Assembly: GCA_910587665.1 (NCBI GenBank)
Contig: CAJUMZ010000014.1
Location: forward strand, 9,725 to 73,724
Direction: 5' to 3'
Length of the DNA: 64,000 nt
From: an uncultured Muribaculum sp.
GTDB lineage: Bacteria; Bacteroidota; Bacteroidia; Bacteroidales; Muribaculaceae
Shown: piece after piece, positions 43,659 to 52,582 of the stretch
Numbering within the stretch: position 1 is the stretch's first letter
Layout: each line of letters begins with the position of its first letter
Translations under genes and position numbers: made by a program
The notes under the pieces: model-generated
What the model was told of the DNA's origin: nothing
The model's database searches: none
The model's input: the letters and a program-made list of their open reading frames with translations, nothing else

Positions 43659-44984
43659 TTATAAATCGGGATAAGTTGTTAAAACAAAATCTACAAGATT
43701 AAAGCGGACTTTATCAAACATCATAAGCGTTTTCAATCCGATATTGCAGTTAAAATCCATAACCGCAGACACCCCCTCCGTGTAGACAATCAAGTCCGGC
43801 ACATTGATAGTATTGCCACCCATACTTATCGGCATTTCAGGCACACGATAGCATAACGACTCCACAACACCGCCAAAACCTCCGCGACGTACTGTTTCTG
43901 TCTTTGCCTCTTTAACAATAAACTCTTTATTGGCATTAAAAAATGCCTCACCAAATGATCCGTAAGAAGCATCGCCGGTGTCTATATTCATAAGCAGAGG
44001 AGTATCCAACGCTTTTCCTCTCACATTAAGCCCCATCCCGTCGCCAAAACACATGTTTGGGAATACGCCACTTCTCACTGGAGCTTCGGCAGGGACAGTG
44101 ATTTCCCGTGCGGCAAAGTCTATTGTCAAATCTTTTAACTGAAGCATCAGCTCACTGCCTACCACAACATTGAAACTTCCTACGAATCGGTCAGCCTCGG
44201 CATTACCGGTTTCAAAATCGGCAATAACAAACGGCACATCCTTCACAGTAATATTGCCTAACTTAAGCTCTTTCGCAATAGCAAACCGCCCCTTACGCGT
44301 GCCTACACCGGACACCGAAAAATCGCCACCGACAGGAATCAGATCATAAGCCGTGGCAAGCGAGTCGCAGATCATGTTTACTCCGGCACCGGTATCAAAA
44401 GTAATGTCTGCCTTATGCCCGTTGATACCGCTTGCTTCAAGGTGCATAAGCACTGACCCATATTTCCCTTCTCCTACCGGGACAATACTAAAGGGTATTT
44501 GCCCCTGCGTTTCCGAGAAAATAACATCGTAAGGCTTATACGCCGATAGAGAGCCATAACGAGAAATGCCTTGCGACAAAGCCTCTGTCCATGTCGAATC
44601 AAGATACTCTTCGGTAGAAGCAAAAATCGCCTGCATCATCTCTGAGGCCTCCTTGTTATATCCTATACGGCTAAGATCGGTCGCAAACATCACGGTCGAG
44701 CTCAACAGATTATCAAGTCCGAGATTAGCCGTGTGCGACTTAAACAGCTCGTCAAATGCCGGAACCGACACATCGGGGCGATTAAGACGATTTCCAATCA
44801 GACAACGCGAGAACACCTCAAGGAAAGGCATAACAGAATCTTTCGGAGCTGCATTGTGTATTGAATCCAAGGCAAACCAATCATTTCGATTCATTGCATC
44901 AGCAATTTTCTCGTCATAAGTCATAGCAAAGCAAATGGGGCTTATTAACATCAACGAGGAGATAATAACGAGGAGTTTCTTCAT
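43659..44984 (-). CDS. Exported retropepsin-like aspartic protease
   Basis: 441 residues with a signal peptide (LLVIISSLMLISPICFA). A helical N-terminal half (~20-165) is followed by a clan AA aspartyl protease region with two candidate active-site motifs, ITFDTGAGVNMI and MNIDTGDASYG, about 130 residues apart. Single-chain proteases with two DTG lobes of this kind are widespread in Bacteroidota with unknown substrates. Monocistronic; moderately AT-rich. Confidence 0.83.
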   Translation of the reverse strand: MKKLLVIISSLMLISPICFAMTYDEKIADAMNRNDWFALDSIHNAAPKDSVMPFLEVFSRCLIGNRLNRPDVSVPAFDELFKSHTANLGLDNLLSSTVMFATDLSRIGYNKEASEMMQAIFASTEEYLDSTWTEALSQGISRYGSLSAYKPYDVIFSETQGQIPFSIVPVGEGKYGSVLMHLEASGINGHKADITFDTGAGVNMICDSLATAYDLIPVGGDFSVSGVGTRKGRFAIAKELKLGNITVKDVPFVIADFETGNAEADRFVGSFNVVVGSELMLQLKDLTIDFAAREITVPAEAPVRSGVFPNMCFGDGMGLNVRGKALDTPLLMNIDTGDASYGSFGEAFFNANKEFIVKEAKTETVRRGGFGGVVESLCYRVPEMPISMGGNTINVPDLIVYTEGVSAVMDFNCNIGLKTLMMFDKVRFNLVDFVLTTYPDL

Positions 44985-45038
44985 AACTTATTGATTTTTA
45001 ATTCATAAAAAGCACATGTAATATATCAGGGCAGTTAT

Positions 45039-45635
45039 TCACAGAGATGCAGCCAATAATTCCAGATGCAATATCGGATAGGGCTTACCTTCTCTGTCGG
45101 TATCGCTTGCGCCTATTACTTGAAATCCATGTTTTTGATAAAACTCAAACGCCTTAAAATTATCCCGGTTAACATCCACTTTCCGTATGCACTTTACCCC
45201 AACCGCAAATTTCAGTAGCGACGAACCGTATCCCTTTCCCATTTCATCGGGATGGACAAACAGCATCTCAATATTGTCAACACTCAGCCCTATAAACGCA
45301 CACCATTTACCGGCTGCACTTTTTATTGCAAATATATCGACATTGGGCATATACAGAGCAGGAATCCTTTCATGATAAAACTCGATATCCTCTTCCGACA
45401 AAAAATCATGCGTAGCCTTGACCGATGCAAGCCAAACATCAGTCAATGCCTCATAATCGCAGCATCGCTCTATTTCTATCGACGGAACAATTTCTGATTT
45501 TAAAGCTGCCATATCACTATAGCTAATATTTGAAAGATACCTTTCCGCAAGTTGCTCATCATCAATAAGCAACCCACGGCTCTTTAATTTTTCTACCTGT
45601 TGATACAGGCTAAGGGGGCATTTCGTATAGTCCAT
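45039..45635 (-). CDS. GNAT acetyltransferase fused to the N-terminus of an Abi_2 protein
   Basis: 198 residues. From about residue 48 it is a YjaB-like GNAT enzyme: DVWLASVKATHDFLSEEDI, IEMLFVHPDEMGKGYGSSLL (acetyl-CoA-binding R/Q-x-x-G-x-G/A-type loop), VDVNRDNFKAFEFYQKHGF and GKPYPILHLEL. Residues 5-42 are not part of GNATs: they align without gaps, 15 of 38 identical, to residues 8-45 of the Abi protein at 35480 and fit the Abi_2 N-terminal pattern (QQVEKLKSRGL...LSNISY). The leader hairpin and promoter are shared with that gene as well. An internal start at Met42 would give a plain GNAT. Confidence 0.85.
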   Translation of the reverse strand: MDYTKCPLSLYQQVEKLKSRGLLIDDEQLAERYLSNISYSDMAALKSEIVPSIEIERCCDYEALTDVWLASVKATHDFLSEEDIEFYHERIPALYMPNVDIFAIKSAAGKWCAFIGLSVDNIEMLFVHPDEMGKGYGSSLLKFAVGVKCIRKVDVNRDNFKAFEFYQKHGFQVIGASDTDREGKPYPILHLELLAASL

Positions 45636-45644
45636 AAACTCGAA

Positions 45645-45686
45645 GACCTCCCCGGGTGCGCTGTTCTACGGGAAGCGTGGGAGGTC
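45645..45686 (-). ncRNA. Structured 5' leader of the GNAT chimera, second copy of the Abi leader
   Basis: An 8-bp stem, GACCTCCC (45645-45652) with GGGAGGTC (45679-45686), encloses a 26-nt core with GCGCTGTTCT and ACGGGAAGCG as in the Abi leader at 35492-35533. The stem sequences differ between the copies but both pair fully, which is compensatory change. It ends 9 nt before the start codon and begins ~10 nt after the -7 box. Confidence 0.6.
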
Positions 45687-45696
45687 ATATTAAATG

Positions 45697-45704
45697 CAAA
45701 TATA
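45697..45704 (-). promoter_or_regulatory. -7 box upstream of the GNAT leader RNA
   Basis: TATATTTG on the minus strand, a perfect match, at nearly the same distance from the hairpin as in the Abi copy. Confidence 0.55.
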
Positions 45705-45756
45705 GCACTTTATTTTAAATTTACAATGCTTGCATTAAAAGTTTTTTGTATGGATA

Positions 45757-47340
45757 TTATAGGTCGTAGTCGAGCGACAGTTGGTCGACGTAGAGTATCG
45801 CGCCGGTACCGCCGGTGAAATAATCGCCATATTTTGAAGCGGCGCAGGTAATCAGCAGGTATGCAGGCACCCGGTCGGTAGCGCGATAGTCAAGCCTGAT
45901 CACAAATTCCTCATAACCGTTGGTATTGCTTCCGCGTATCAGCTCGCCATATGCGATCACGGAGGGCGAAGAAGCGTCAAACAGTTGCCTGTTACGCGGG
46001 TTGGTGCGGACCTCAAATGGTGCAGTCCAGTCAGTAAGAGCTATGTAGATATGGCATGAATCCGGTTTACCTTTTAGATCGGAAAGCTCAGAGGAGGCAT
46101 AGTTGATCGGGGCAGTCGTATATTGATAATAGCCTTTTAATTTTGTGGGCCGCTGCTGCCACGGTCGGCCGAAGTCAAGTATACCGTTGGTGCCATCTAC
46201 TTTACGGAACGATCCTGTGTATATTGATCCGGCAGCAAGCTTGCCGATACCTGCTATTCCGACAAAACGGCTCTCGAGCATGGCAGATTGCCCGCTACCG
46301 GTAGGGGTATGGTCGGAAGGCTGCACATTGCTCTCCCCGAGAGTAGCCGCTCCGGTATTGCCCGTGTCCCAAAAACGCTCGCCGTTTTCATCCCATGGAC
46401 ACCAAACTTTTCCGTTAAGCCACCATTGGTCAAACGAGCCGTCGGGCAAAATACGCGTTGATTCGGTAGTGACAGTCATTTCGTTGCCGACATCCTCGCC
46501 ACTCACCGCCACGACAACATACTGGGTCAGCGGCTCCAGATGAGCTATTGCGGCGGAGAAAGCGCCTCCGTTATTAACCACGTCGGCTGCATTGACCGTA
46601 GACCACTCCTCGCTGTCGGCACGACGGTAGCGGAATGTGTTTTCTCCATCGGCGGGTCCGTCACCATAAACCCATATCACCTGTGCCCACGCATCGGCAC
46701 GCGTTGTCATCACTACAAGCTCGCTCTTCTCGGCATATATAGTCCACACCTCCGTGCGCCCCCAACAGGTCACAGCCACATCCAGCGGCTTTGACAGGTC
46801 AATAACACCCGGCTGCAGGTCAGGCACCATATTGGAGATCCCGGCAGGGGCAAGCTTCACGGCGGTGAGTTTTAGCTGCGATAGATCAGCAGTCTCAGGC
46901 ACCCTCAGCATCACCCTCTTTCCGATGTCGTCAATGACACTCTCGCCTATCTGGCCCTCCACGCGAAACCACCTTTCGATCGTCTGTTCCGCGCTCACAA
47001 CCCACTCATAATCCTGATACCGGCTCACATTCACCACAATCGGGCGAGAGAGGTCATGTACACCTACGGCAAGATTAGGCGAAGCCGTAGCCTCGGGTGT
47101 TATATCGAACACACTGAAGTTTACCGCACGTATATCCACAAGTTCGCTCAGGTACAATGTAACAGTAAGATTGGCGGAATCTATGACCGCTGCCTTGCTC
47201 TCTCCCGCAGCCTCGATTGCAAGGATATTCTGCTGAATGCGGGGATAAGGAAGGTCATTTTTTATACAGCCGGCAGCAACGGCAGTCAATACCATGCAGC
47301 AAAGCGCTCTCAAGACAATATGTAACGGACTTTTAGACAT
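45757..47340 (-). CDS. PCMD-domain surface lipoprotein
   Basis: 527 residues; start at the ATG at 47340 (MSKSPLHIVLRALCC) rather than a GTG two codons earlier. A lipoprotein signal ends LTAVAAGC. Two beta-sandwich repeats follow (NLAVGVHDLSRPIVV and VPDLQPGVIDLSKPLDVAV), then a fibronectin-like segment, and a C-terminal PCMD domain (~300-527) with DGSFDQWWLNGKVWCPWDEN, FWDTGNTGA, GILDFGRPW, VRTNPRNRQLFD and ASKYGDYFTGGTGAILYVD. PCMD is a putative carbohydrate-binding or metabolism domain. Last gene of the six-gene surface operon. Confidence 0.88.
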   Translation of the reverse strand: MSKSPLHIVLRALCCMVLTAVAAGCIKNDLPYPRIQQNILAIEAAGESKAAVIDSANLTVTLYLSELVDIRAVNFSVFDITPEATASPNLAVGVHDLSRPIVVNVSRYQDYEWVVSAEQTIERWFRVEGQIGESVIDDIGKRVMLRVPETADLSQLKLTAVKLAPAGISNMVPDLQPGVIDLSKPLDVAVTCWGRTEVWTIYAEKSELVVMTTRADAWAQVIWVYGDGPADGENTFRYRRADSEEWSTVNAADVVNNGGAFSAAIAHLEPLTQYVVVAVSGEDVGNEMTVTTESTRILPDGSFDQWWLNGKVWCPWDENGERFWDTGNTGAATLGESNVQPSDHTPTGSGQSAMLESRFVGIAGIGKLAAGSIYTGSFRKVDGTNGILDFGRPWQQRPTKLKGYYQYTTAPINYASSELSDLKGKPDSCHIYIALTDWTAPFEVRTNPRNRQLFDASSPSVIAYGELIRGSNTNGYEEFVIRLDYRATDRVPAYLLITCAASKYGDYFTGGTGAILYVDQLSLDYDL

Positions 47341-47359
47341 TGGCACTCCAAGGATGGCA

Positions 47360-48271
47360 TCAGAAATGGGCTTCTATGCCGAAATTTAGATTAAATATGT
47401 TAAACCTGAAATTTGCGCCCGACGTAAACCGGCTGCCGAGAGGCTCACCGTCGACCGCCTGCTTCTCACTCCTCATGTGGAAGCCAAACACACCGAAAGA
47501 CAGGTTAAACGATACATTTTTGATAATAAATACATTCACGCCCGGCATGAAGTTAAGTTCAAGCTTGGTCACGTCGGTGTGGGTTGTCTTGGGCTTCCCG
47601 TCATAAGGGCGCGTAAAATCACTGTTACCCGACCCTATCACAAGATCGACCTCATTGAACACGCCGAATCGCCCCTGTCGCGCGATACCGAAATATTGCC
47701 TCAACGCGATTGCTGCGGAATAGCTCTTGCTCTTATACTCAATATCGTGAAGGTTGAAGTTCATATCCTCGTCTATGTCAATCTTAAACGAGTCGATTGA
47801 ACCCTTTGACGCCGAATAACCTATTTTCAGACCGAGAGAAAGGTTGTTTCGAAGGAAATATGCCACATAAGGATTGACCGAAAACATATGTCCCCCCAGG
47901 TCTATGTCATCGAGCAGGTCAAGCACCTCCAGATCCTTGGTCGAAAACTCGCCATAAGACACGGTAAGACCGACCGCCCACGATCCCTTGGGGATAAATA
48001 GATAATTGGACAACCCGCGGTCAAAACGCCCGAGATTCTTACTTTTAAGCACCATCGGAATCGTATCGCCCTTGTGGATAACCTTCTCGTCAAGTCCCGG
48101 CTCTCCCCTCAGCACATTCCTCACCTTTGAGGTCATTGAGTCGGGTACCCACATAAACCGGCCGCCAATCATCCTCGACAGCGAGTCAACCGGGAGGTCG
48201 GCATGCGCCTCCGGAATTACCGTCCATCCTATCGACAACACAATAAGTAAGTGAAGTATTCTCTTTATCAT
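47360..48271 (-). CDS. Outer-membrane beta-barrel protein, paralogue 1
   Basis: 303 residues with a signal peptide (ILHLLIVLSIGWTVIPEAHA), an N-terminal soluble stretch and an 8- to 10-stranded barrel: FIPKGSWAVGLTVSYGEF, RNNLSLGLKIGYSASKG, FGVFNEVDLVIGSG, and a terminal FRFNIFNLNFGIEAHF ending in aromatic residues as required for outer-membrane insertion. It is paralogous to the next gene. In the operon it may anchor or export the DUF4493 proteins; that is inference. Confidence 0.82.
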   Translation of the reverse strand: MIKRILHLLIVLSIGWTVIPEAHADLPVDSLSRMIGGRFMWVPDSMTSKVRNVLRGEPGLDEKVIHKGDTIPMVLKSKNLGRFDRGLSNYLFIPKGSWAVGLTVSYGEFSTKDLEVLDLLDDIDLGGHMFSVNPYVAYFLRNNLSLGLKIGYSASKGSIDSFKIDIDEDMNFNLHDIEYKSKSYSAAIALRQYFGIARQGRFGVFNEVDLVIGSGNSDFTRPYDGKPKTTHTDVTKLELNFMPGVNVFIIKNVSFNLSFGVFGFHMRSEKQAVDGEPLGSRFTSGANFRFNIFNLNFGIEAHF

Positions 48272-48274
48272 AGC

Positions 48275-49045
48275 CTATAGATAGAATGTGACTCCAAACG
48301 ATATGGAAAACAGATTAATCCTGAAGTTAGCCGATTTAGACGTGCGCGACGACTCATATATCTGGTCGGCATAGGTATGGGTATCGGTCATTTTGAAACC
48401 GAGCACACCCACATTCACCTCAATGGCAGAATAGTCGTTGAGAAATATGCACAAACCAGGCGACAGACCTATTTCAGCTGAAAAATTGCGTTCATAATAT
48501 CCGGAAAGTGTCGTACCCACACCGGTTGTCAGCTTTGTCTGTCCACCGCCGAGCTGAAGCTGCACCTCATTAAAAAAACCGAAACGCTTCGACTTGCCGA
48601 ACGAGAAATAATTGCGCATCATTATCGTGCCATAATAGTTATGGCTCAACCGATAAAGATGGTCAAAAGTATATCCCGTCTCCGGATCAAGCACTATATC
48701 GGCATTTTCAAGCTTGGTAAGCGACCGCGTGTATGCGAAACGGCCCCCGAGTGCAAGATCATTCTTGACGGCAAACATCAGCATAGGCGACACCTTGAAT
48801 GTATAGGTGTCGCCTGAAAGATCCTCAATTATGAGAAACTGATATTTATCTTGATTGCTCTGCTGATAAGACACCGACACACCTGTGATCCACTGTCCCT
48901 TCGGGACAAACACCACCGATTCCTCATCGCGCTGAAATTCAGTCAGCGTCACTTCCTCCTCGTCGGGCGCCATGTCGTCAAACACCTGTGCCTTCAACGG
49001 CAATGTCGCCAACAAGAGTGACAGGATCACAAATATACGGCTCAT
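48275..49045 (-). CDS. Outer-membrane beta-barrel protein, paralogue 2
   Basis: 256 residues; start at the ATG at 49045 (MSRIFVILSLLLATLPLKA, a good signal peptide). A longer TTG-initiated reading is less likely. Barrel strands match paralogue 1: FVPKGQWITGVSVSYQQ, VKNDLALGGRFAYTRS, RFGFFNEVQLQLGGG, VNVGVLGFKM and terminal FRINLFSISFGVTFYL. It lies 3 nt before paralogue 1 and 17 nt after the stop of the 736-residue protein. Confidence 0.82.
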   Translation of the reverse strand: MSRIFVILSLLLATLPLKAQVFDDMAPDEEEVTLTEFQRDEESVVFVPKGQWITGVSVSYQQSNQDKYQFLIIEDLSGDTYTFKVSPMLMFAVKNDLALGGRFAYTRSLTKLENADIVLDPETGYTFDHLYRLSHNYYGTIMMRNYFSFGKSKRFGFFNEVQLQLGGGQTKLTTGVGTTLSGYYERNFSAEIGLSPGLCIFLNDYSAIEVNVGVLGFKMTDTHTYADQIYESSRTSKSANFRINLFSISFGVTFYL

Positions 49046-49062
49046 CCAGTCAGATCCTGATA

Positions 49063-51273
49063 TCAATAGACAAGTTCAAAATCGTCAAGATACATCACAC
49101 TGCCCGCCGCACCGGAGAAGTAGTCGCCATATTTTGATGCCGACACGACAATCACGAGATGGGTGGGCTTTGTTGTCTTCGCACGGTTGTTGTATTCGAG
49201 AGGTATCTCCACTTCCTGCAACGCGCCGTCAGGACCAAAGTCACTTTCCCATGTCACTTGACCATAGGCAAGCACCTCACTGCCATCTTTGTCAAACAGC
49301 TTACGATCTCCGGGATTAGTACGTATTTCTACCGCTTCCGTAGTAAGGGCCACATATATCTGGGCATGATCGTTTCCGCCTGCAAACCCTGAAGGCACAT
49401 AGCCTTCTTCGCCTTTCTTTACAGTCACTTTATTTCCGGGACGATAGTTTGCCTTAACCTTGAGCGCAGCAGGATGACTTCCATTATAGTGGCGACCAAA
49501 CGAAAGCACACCGTTTGTGCCATCGGTCCTCACATACTCACCGACAAATATATTACCTGCAGCAAGTACACCCAAAGCCGATTTCGATTCAAGACGGGCA
49601 GAGGAACTACCTGAAGAAATCATATCACCGGATTTATCGGTCAACGTCATATTTGCCGTTGCCGCGCCCTCGTTACCGGAACACCAGAAAGAAGCAGATT
49701 TGTCACCCACACCCCAAGGCAAGGTGACTGTCTTAGTACCAAGCATGGTTTTCGCACTATACGTACTCCAATCCTCAAAGCTTGCATTAGGAATGACAAA
49801 TGCTTCATCGGTCGTGAAATATTTTGACTCTGAGACAAACTCACCTACCATAGCCTGATACTCATAGCGAGTACCGGTACTTAGTCCGCTAAGATTAAAT
49901 GTCATTATGTCGCCCGAAAGAGTGCCTTCAGCATTCTGCCAATCGCCGGTACCGGCAACACAATAGCGGAGGACAGGAGTACCTGCGTCAGGAGTAACAA
50001 CCCGCAACGTTACGGTAGCTTTTGTCCCTGTAACGGCGAGGAAATTGGCGGCATCTATATCGTTTAATACGATAGGATCCTTGATCACGATAGCACTCTC
50101 GGTATTGGCAATACTGAACTCCTGCCTTACTATATTATCTCCCTTGTCGACAGCCACCACGGGCACAACAATCGGCTCATCGGACTTGGGCAAAGAATTA
50201 AGCCACTTGCCACGGAAATTTACGTGATACAGATGCACGCCTGTCGAGGCATCCACAATCTCGCTCATGTCGATTCCACGTATGGCAAGGTCATCCTTGA
50301 CACCTTGGCTCATCTTCATAAAATCGACATTTTCAGCTTCATTTGAGGCACGCGACAGTGTGCCTGAAGGGAGGGAAAGCACAAGGTTTTTCAAAGCACC
50401 ATAGGAAGCTACCGAAACCACCTCGTCGCCAAAATTACCCTCAAGATTGACAACCTGGTTTTCAGTGCCGACAATGCTTGGAGCGCCCTCGATTATGATC
50501 TCATCCTCAATAAGCTCGACATCCTCAACCTCGATGGTTATGAATGCGCCGCCATCGGTACTTGTATCCGCACCATATTTGAATGACAGGCGGTATTCAT
50601 GGGCCGGCTTGACATTGTCGATTGTACCGTTATACGTGTAGCTGCCACCATCCTTGTCATTAGCCTTTATCTCATAGCGCAGACCGGTCTGGTTGACAGG
50701 CATCATGAAATAACCCTTTGCATAATTGTCAACCTCTGTCTTGCCATATACAAGAGTCTTGTTGGTGTCACCGATACCGAATGTTATGGAATAATCGTCG
50801 GCAATCAACGCATCATCCACGCTGTTACGGTCGACCGAAACGACAACATTGGCGATCTTGCATACAATCTGCACTTCGGGATTAGGCTGCGACGAGCTGA
50901 CATCAAAAGGAGCAAGCCCCTTGTAATATTTCTTGTCCCAACCTGCGGGGACTGAATCACCGGCATAAGCCTCGGCACGGTATGCACCATAGCGAAGCGC
51001 CACACGTTCCGGCACATTGCTTACCCCCGACCACTTGTGGAGTACATTGCCATAGCCCTCGCCGGTAGTTATGTATACCTTGCAGCTTTCGGCAAGCGCC
51101 TCCGTATCTGCAGGGTCATCGGCGCGCGACAACCTGTCGTTGAGCACCACACGCATCTTGACAGCACCCTCGCCCTCTCCTGTAAACGGAGTGTCGACGG
51201 CACATGAGCCGAGTACACCGGAAAGCGATGCGCTCAAGGCTATCAATGATATAATGGTTATGTTGGTTTTCAT
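49063..51273 (-). CDS. DUF4493 and PCMD surface lipoprotein
   Basis: 736 residues. Lipoprotein signal ending SLSGVLGSC. Residues ~35-235 form a DUF4493 domain (RVALRYGAYRAEAYAGDS, VQIVCKIANVVVSVD, YFMMPVNQTGLRYEI). Two or three beta-sandwich modules follow, and the C-terminal ~240 residues are a PCMD domain (PNASFEDWSTYSAKT, FWCSGNEGAATANMTL, GVLSFGRHYNGSHP, IRTNPGDRKLFDKDG, ASKYGDYFSGAAGSVMYLDDFEL). It shares the PCMD end with the last gene of the operon. Probably surface exposed; ligand unknown. Confidence 0.88.
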   Translation of the reverse strand: MKTNITIISLIALSASLSGVLGSCAVDTPFTGEGEGAVKMRVVLNDRLSRADDPADTEALAESCKVYITTGEGYGNVLHKWSGVSNVPERVALRYGAYRAEAYAGDSVPAGWDKKYYKGLAPFDVSSSQPNPEVQIVCKIANVVVSVDRNSVDDALIADDYSITFGIGDTNKTLVYGKTEVDNYAKGYFMMPVNQTGLRYEIKANDKDGGSYTYNGTIDNVKPAHEYRLSFKYGADTSTDGGAFITIEVEDVELIEDEIIIEGAPSIVGTENQVVNLEGNFGDEVVSVASYGALKNLVLSLPSGTLSRASNEAENVDFMKMSQGVKDDLAIRGIDMSEIVDASTGVHLYHVNFRGKWLNSLPKSDEPIVVPVVAVDKGDNIVRQEFSIANTESAIVIKDPIVLNDIDAANFLAVTGTKATVTLRVVTPDAGTPVLRYCVAGTGDWQNAEGTLSGDIMTFNLSGLSTGTRYEYQAMVGEFVSESKYFTTDEAFVIPNASFEDWSTYSAKTMLGTKTVTLPWGVGDKSASFWCSGNEGAATANMTLTDKSGDMISSGSSSARLESKSALGVLAAGNIFVGEYVRTDGTNGVLSFGRHYNGSHPAALKVKANYRPGNKVTVKKGEEGYVPSGFAGGNDHAQIYVALTTEAVEIRTNPGDRKLFDKDGSEVLAYGQVTWESDFGPDGALQEVEIPLEYNNRAKTTKPTHLVIVVSASKYGDYFSGAAGSVMYLDDFELVY

Positions 51274-51282
51274 CGCTATATG

Positions 51283-52575
51283 TTATTTGAGACGGAGAGG
51301 AAGAGTTTGGGTGACACTACCCGAGGCATCCTGCACCTTTAGTACAAATTTATGGTCGGCAGCCCCGAGCATCTGCAACATAGGCATAAATCCGGTAAGG
51401 TCAAACACCGCGGTCTTTGCATTAAGGTAAGAGGGATTATCCTCAGGGAGCAATCCCAATCCTATGAGAGCATCCTTGTTTGATCCCGGATTACACATGT
51501 CAAGGGGAGTAGACAATCCTACATCCTCAACATTCAAGACATCAGAGACAATTTCGGCGGTGAAGCCCTGTATACCCGTAGCACTGGTGATGGTAACGAC
51601 ACAGGTCATACCGTCAGTCACTTCAATCCAATCGCTCTCTTTAACAGCGTCGGCATCACCATCGACAAGCTTTATACCTTTAGAAGGAGTGCATACCGGT
51701 CCCTCCGTGGCAGGAGGAGTCGGAACATCAGGATTTTCATCATCCTCACCACCCTTGTTGCGGTCATCCTCAAGATATTCGTCATCACCGCCGGCATCAA
51801 GATTTGTGCCGTCGTTCACATCGGTGATTTCCACCTTTGCATCAACATGTATGCCTCCATTTGGATCAATTTTGCCGTCACCGACGATCTGAGCAGCCTT
51901 ATAAACAAACAATATATGATAATGAGTGCCGGGCTTTACGTCATTATACTGCTTGCTTGCATTAGCCTCCTGCCCGTTGACTTCTCCGAGGAAGTTGGCA
52001 ACCATAGTATTTGCAGCCTTGAAGAAGCCTTTGCGGCTTTCATTCTTGGAGAACGAAAGGACCGTGTTTGCCCCGACGGTGACATCGACTTTCGACTCCG
52101 CCGACATAAGCATCTTCAACTCGTCGTTGAACTCGACCGAGACTTTCACATTGGCAAGCTTACACTTTATAGGCTTCTCAACCGTGGCAATCTTTTTTGC
52201 CGTCACAGTGAGCGGGTCAGACACCGATCCGAAATAATATGGGGCATCCCAGTCGGCATCCACTTCCTTGCCGTAATACGCTTCGACGCGATATAATCCG
52301 GCAGGGAGCGACACCACTTCGGGCATCTCGCTATATTTGTATTCGACGTAAGGAATCTGCTCCGAGTTTTTGCGGAATGCCACGGTGAAGTCGGCAAGGT
52401 TGACATCGGTGCCGGCACGCGACTGCAGATCCTCGTTGATAAACTCAAGCAAAAGATTTGAGGTCATCACCTGTCCCATCGTCTCTTCCTCGCCTGAAAA
52501 CGGCGCTTCCTTACTACATGACTGCGACATGAAAAGACTCGCAGTACACATTAATATATATATAAGCTTTTTCAT
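51283..52575 (-). CDS. DUF4493 surface lipoprotein
   Basis: 430 residues. Lipoprotein signal (IYILMCTASLFMSQSC). A DUF4493 domain at ~30-230 (VVSLPAGLYRVEAYYGKE, KPIKCKLANVKVSVEFND, RKGFFKAANTMVANFLG). A long acidic, low-complexity linker follows (~250-285, rich in Asp, Glu and Gly), then a beta-rich C-terminal domain (DADAVKESDWIEVTDGMTCVV..., FDLTGFMPMLQMLGAADHKF). It has no PCMD domain, unlike its neighbours. It is 9 nt before the 736-residue protein. Confidence 0.86.
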   Translation of the reverse strand: MKKLIYILMCTASLFMSQSCSKEAPFSGEEETMGQVMTSNLLLEFINEDLQSRAGTDVNLADFTVAFRKNSEQIPYVEYKYSEMPEVVSLPAGLYRVEAYYGKEVDADWDAPYYFGSVSDPLTVTAKKIATVEKPIKCKLANVKVSVEFNDELKMLMSAESKVDVTVGANTVLSFSKNESRKGFFKAANTMVANFLGEVNGQEANASKQYNDVKPGTHYHILFVYKAAQIVGDGKIDPNGGIHVDAKVEITDVNDGTNLDAGGDDEYLEDDRNKGGEDDENPDVPTPPATEGPVCTPSKGIKLVDGDADAVKESDWIEVTDGMTCVVTITSATGIQGFTAEIVSDVLNVEDVGLSTPLDMCNPGSNKDALIGLGLLPEDNPSYLNAKTAVFDLTGFMPMLQMLGAADHKFVLKVQDASGSVTQTLPLRLK

Positions 52576-52582
52576 TGTCAGT

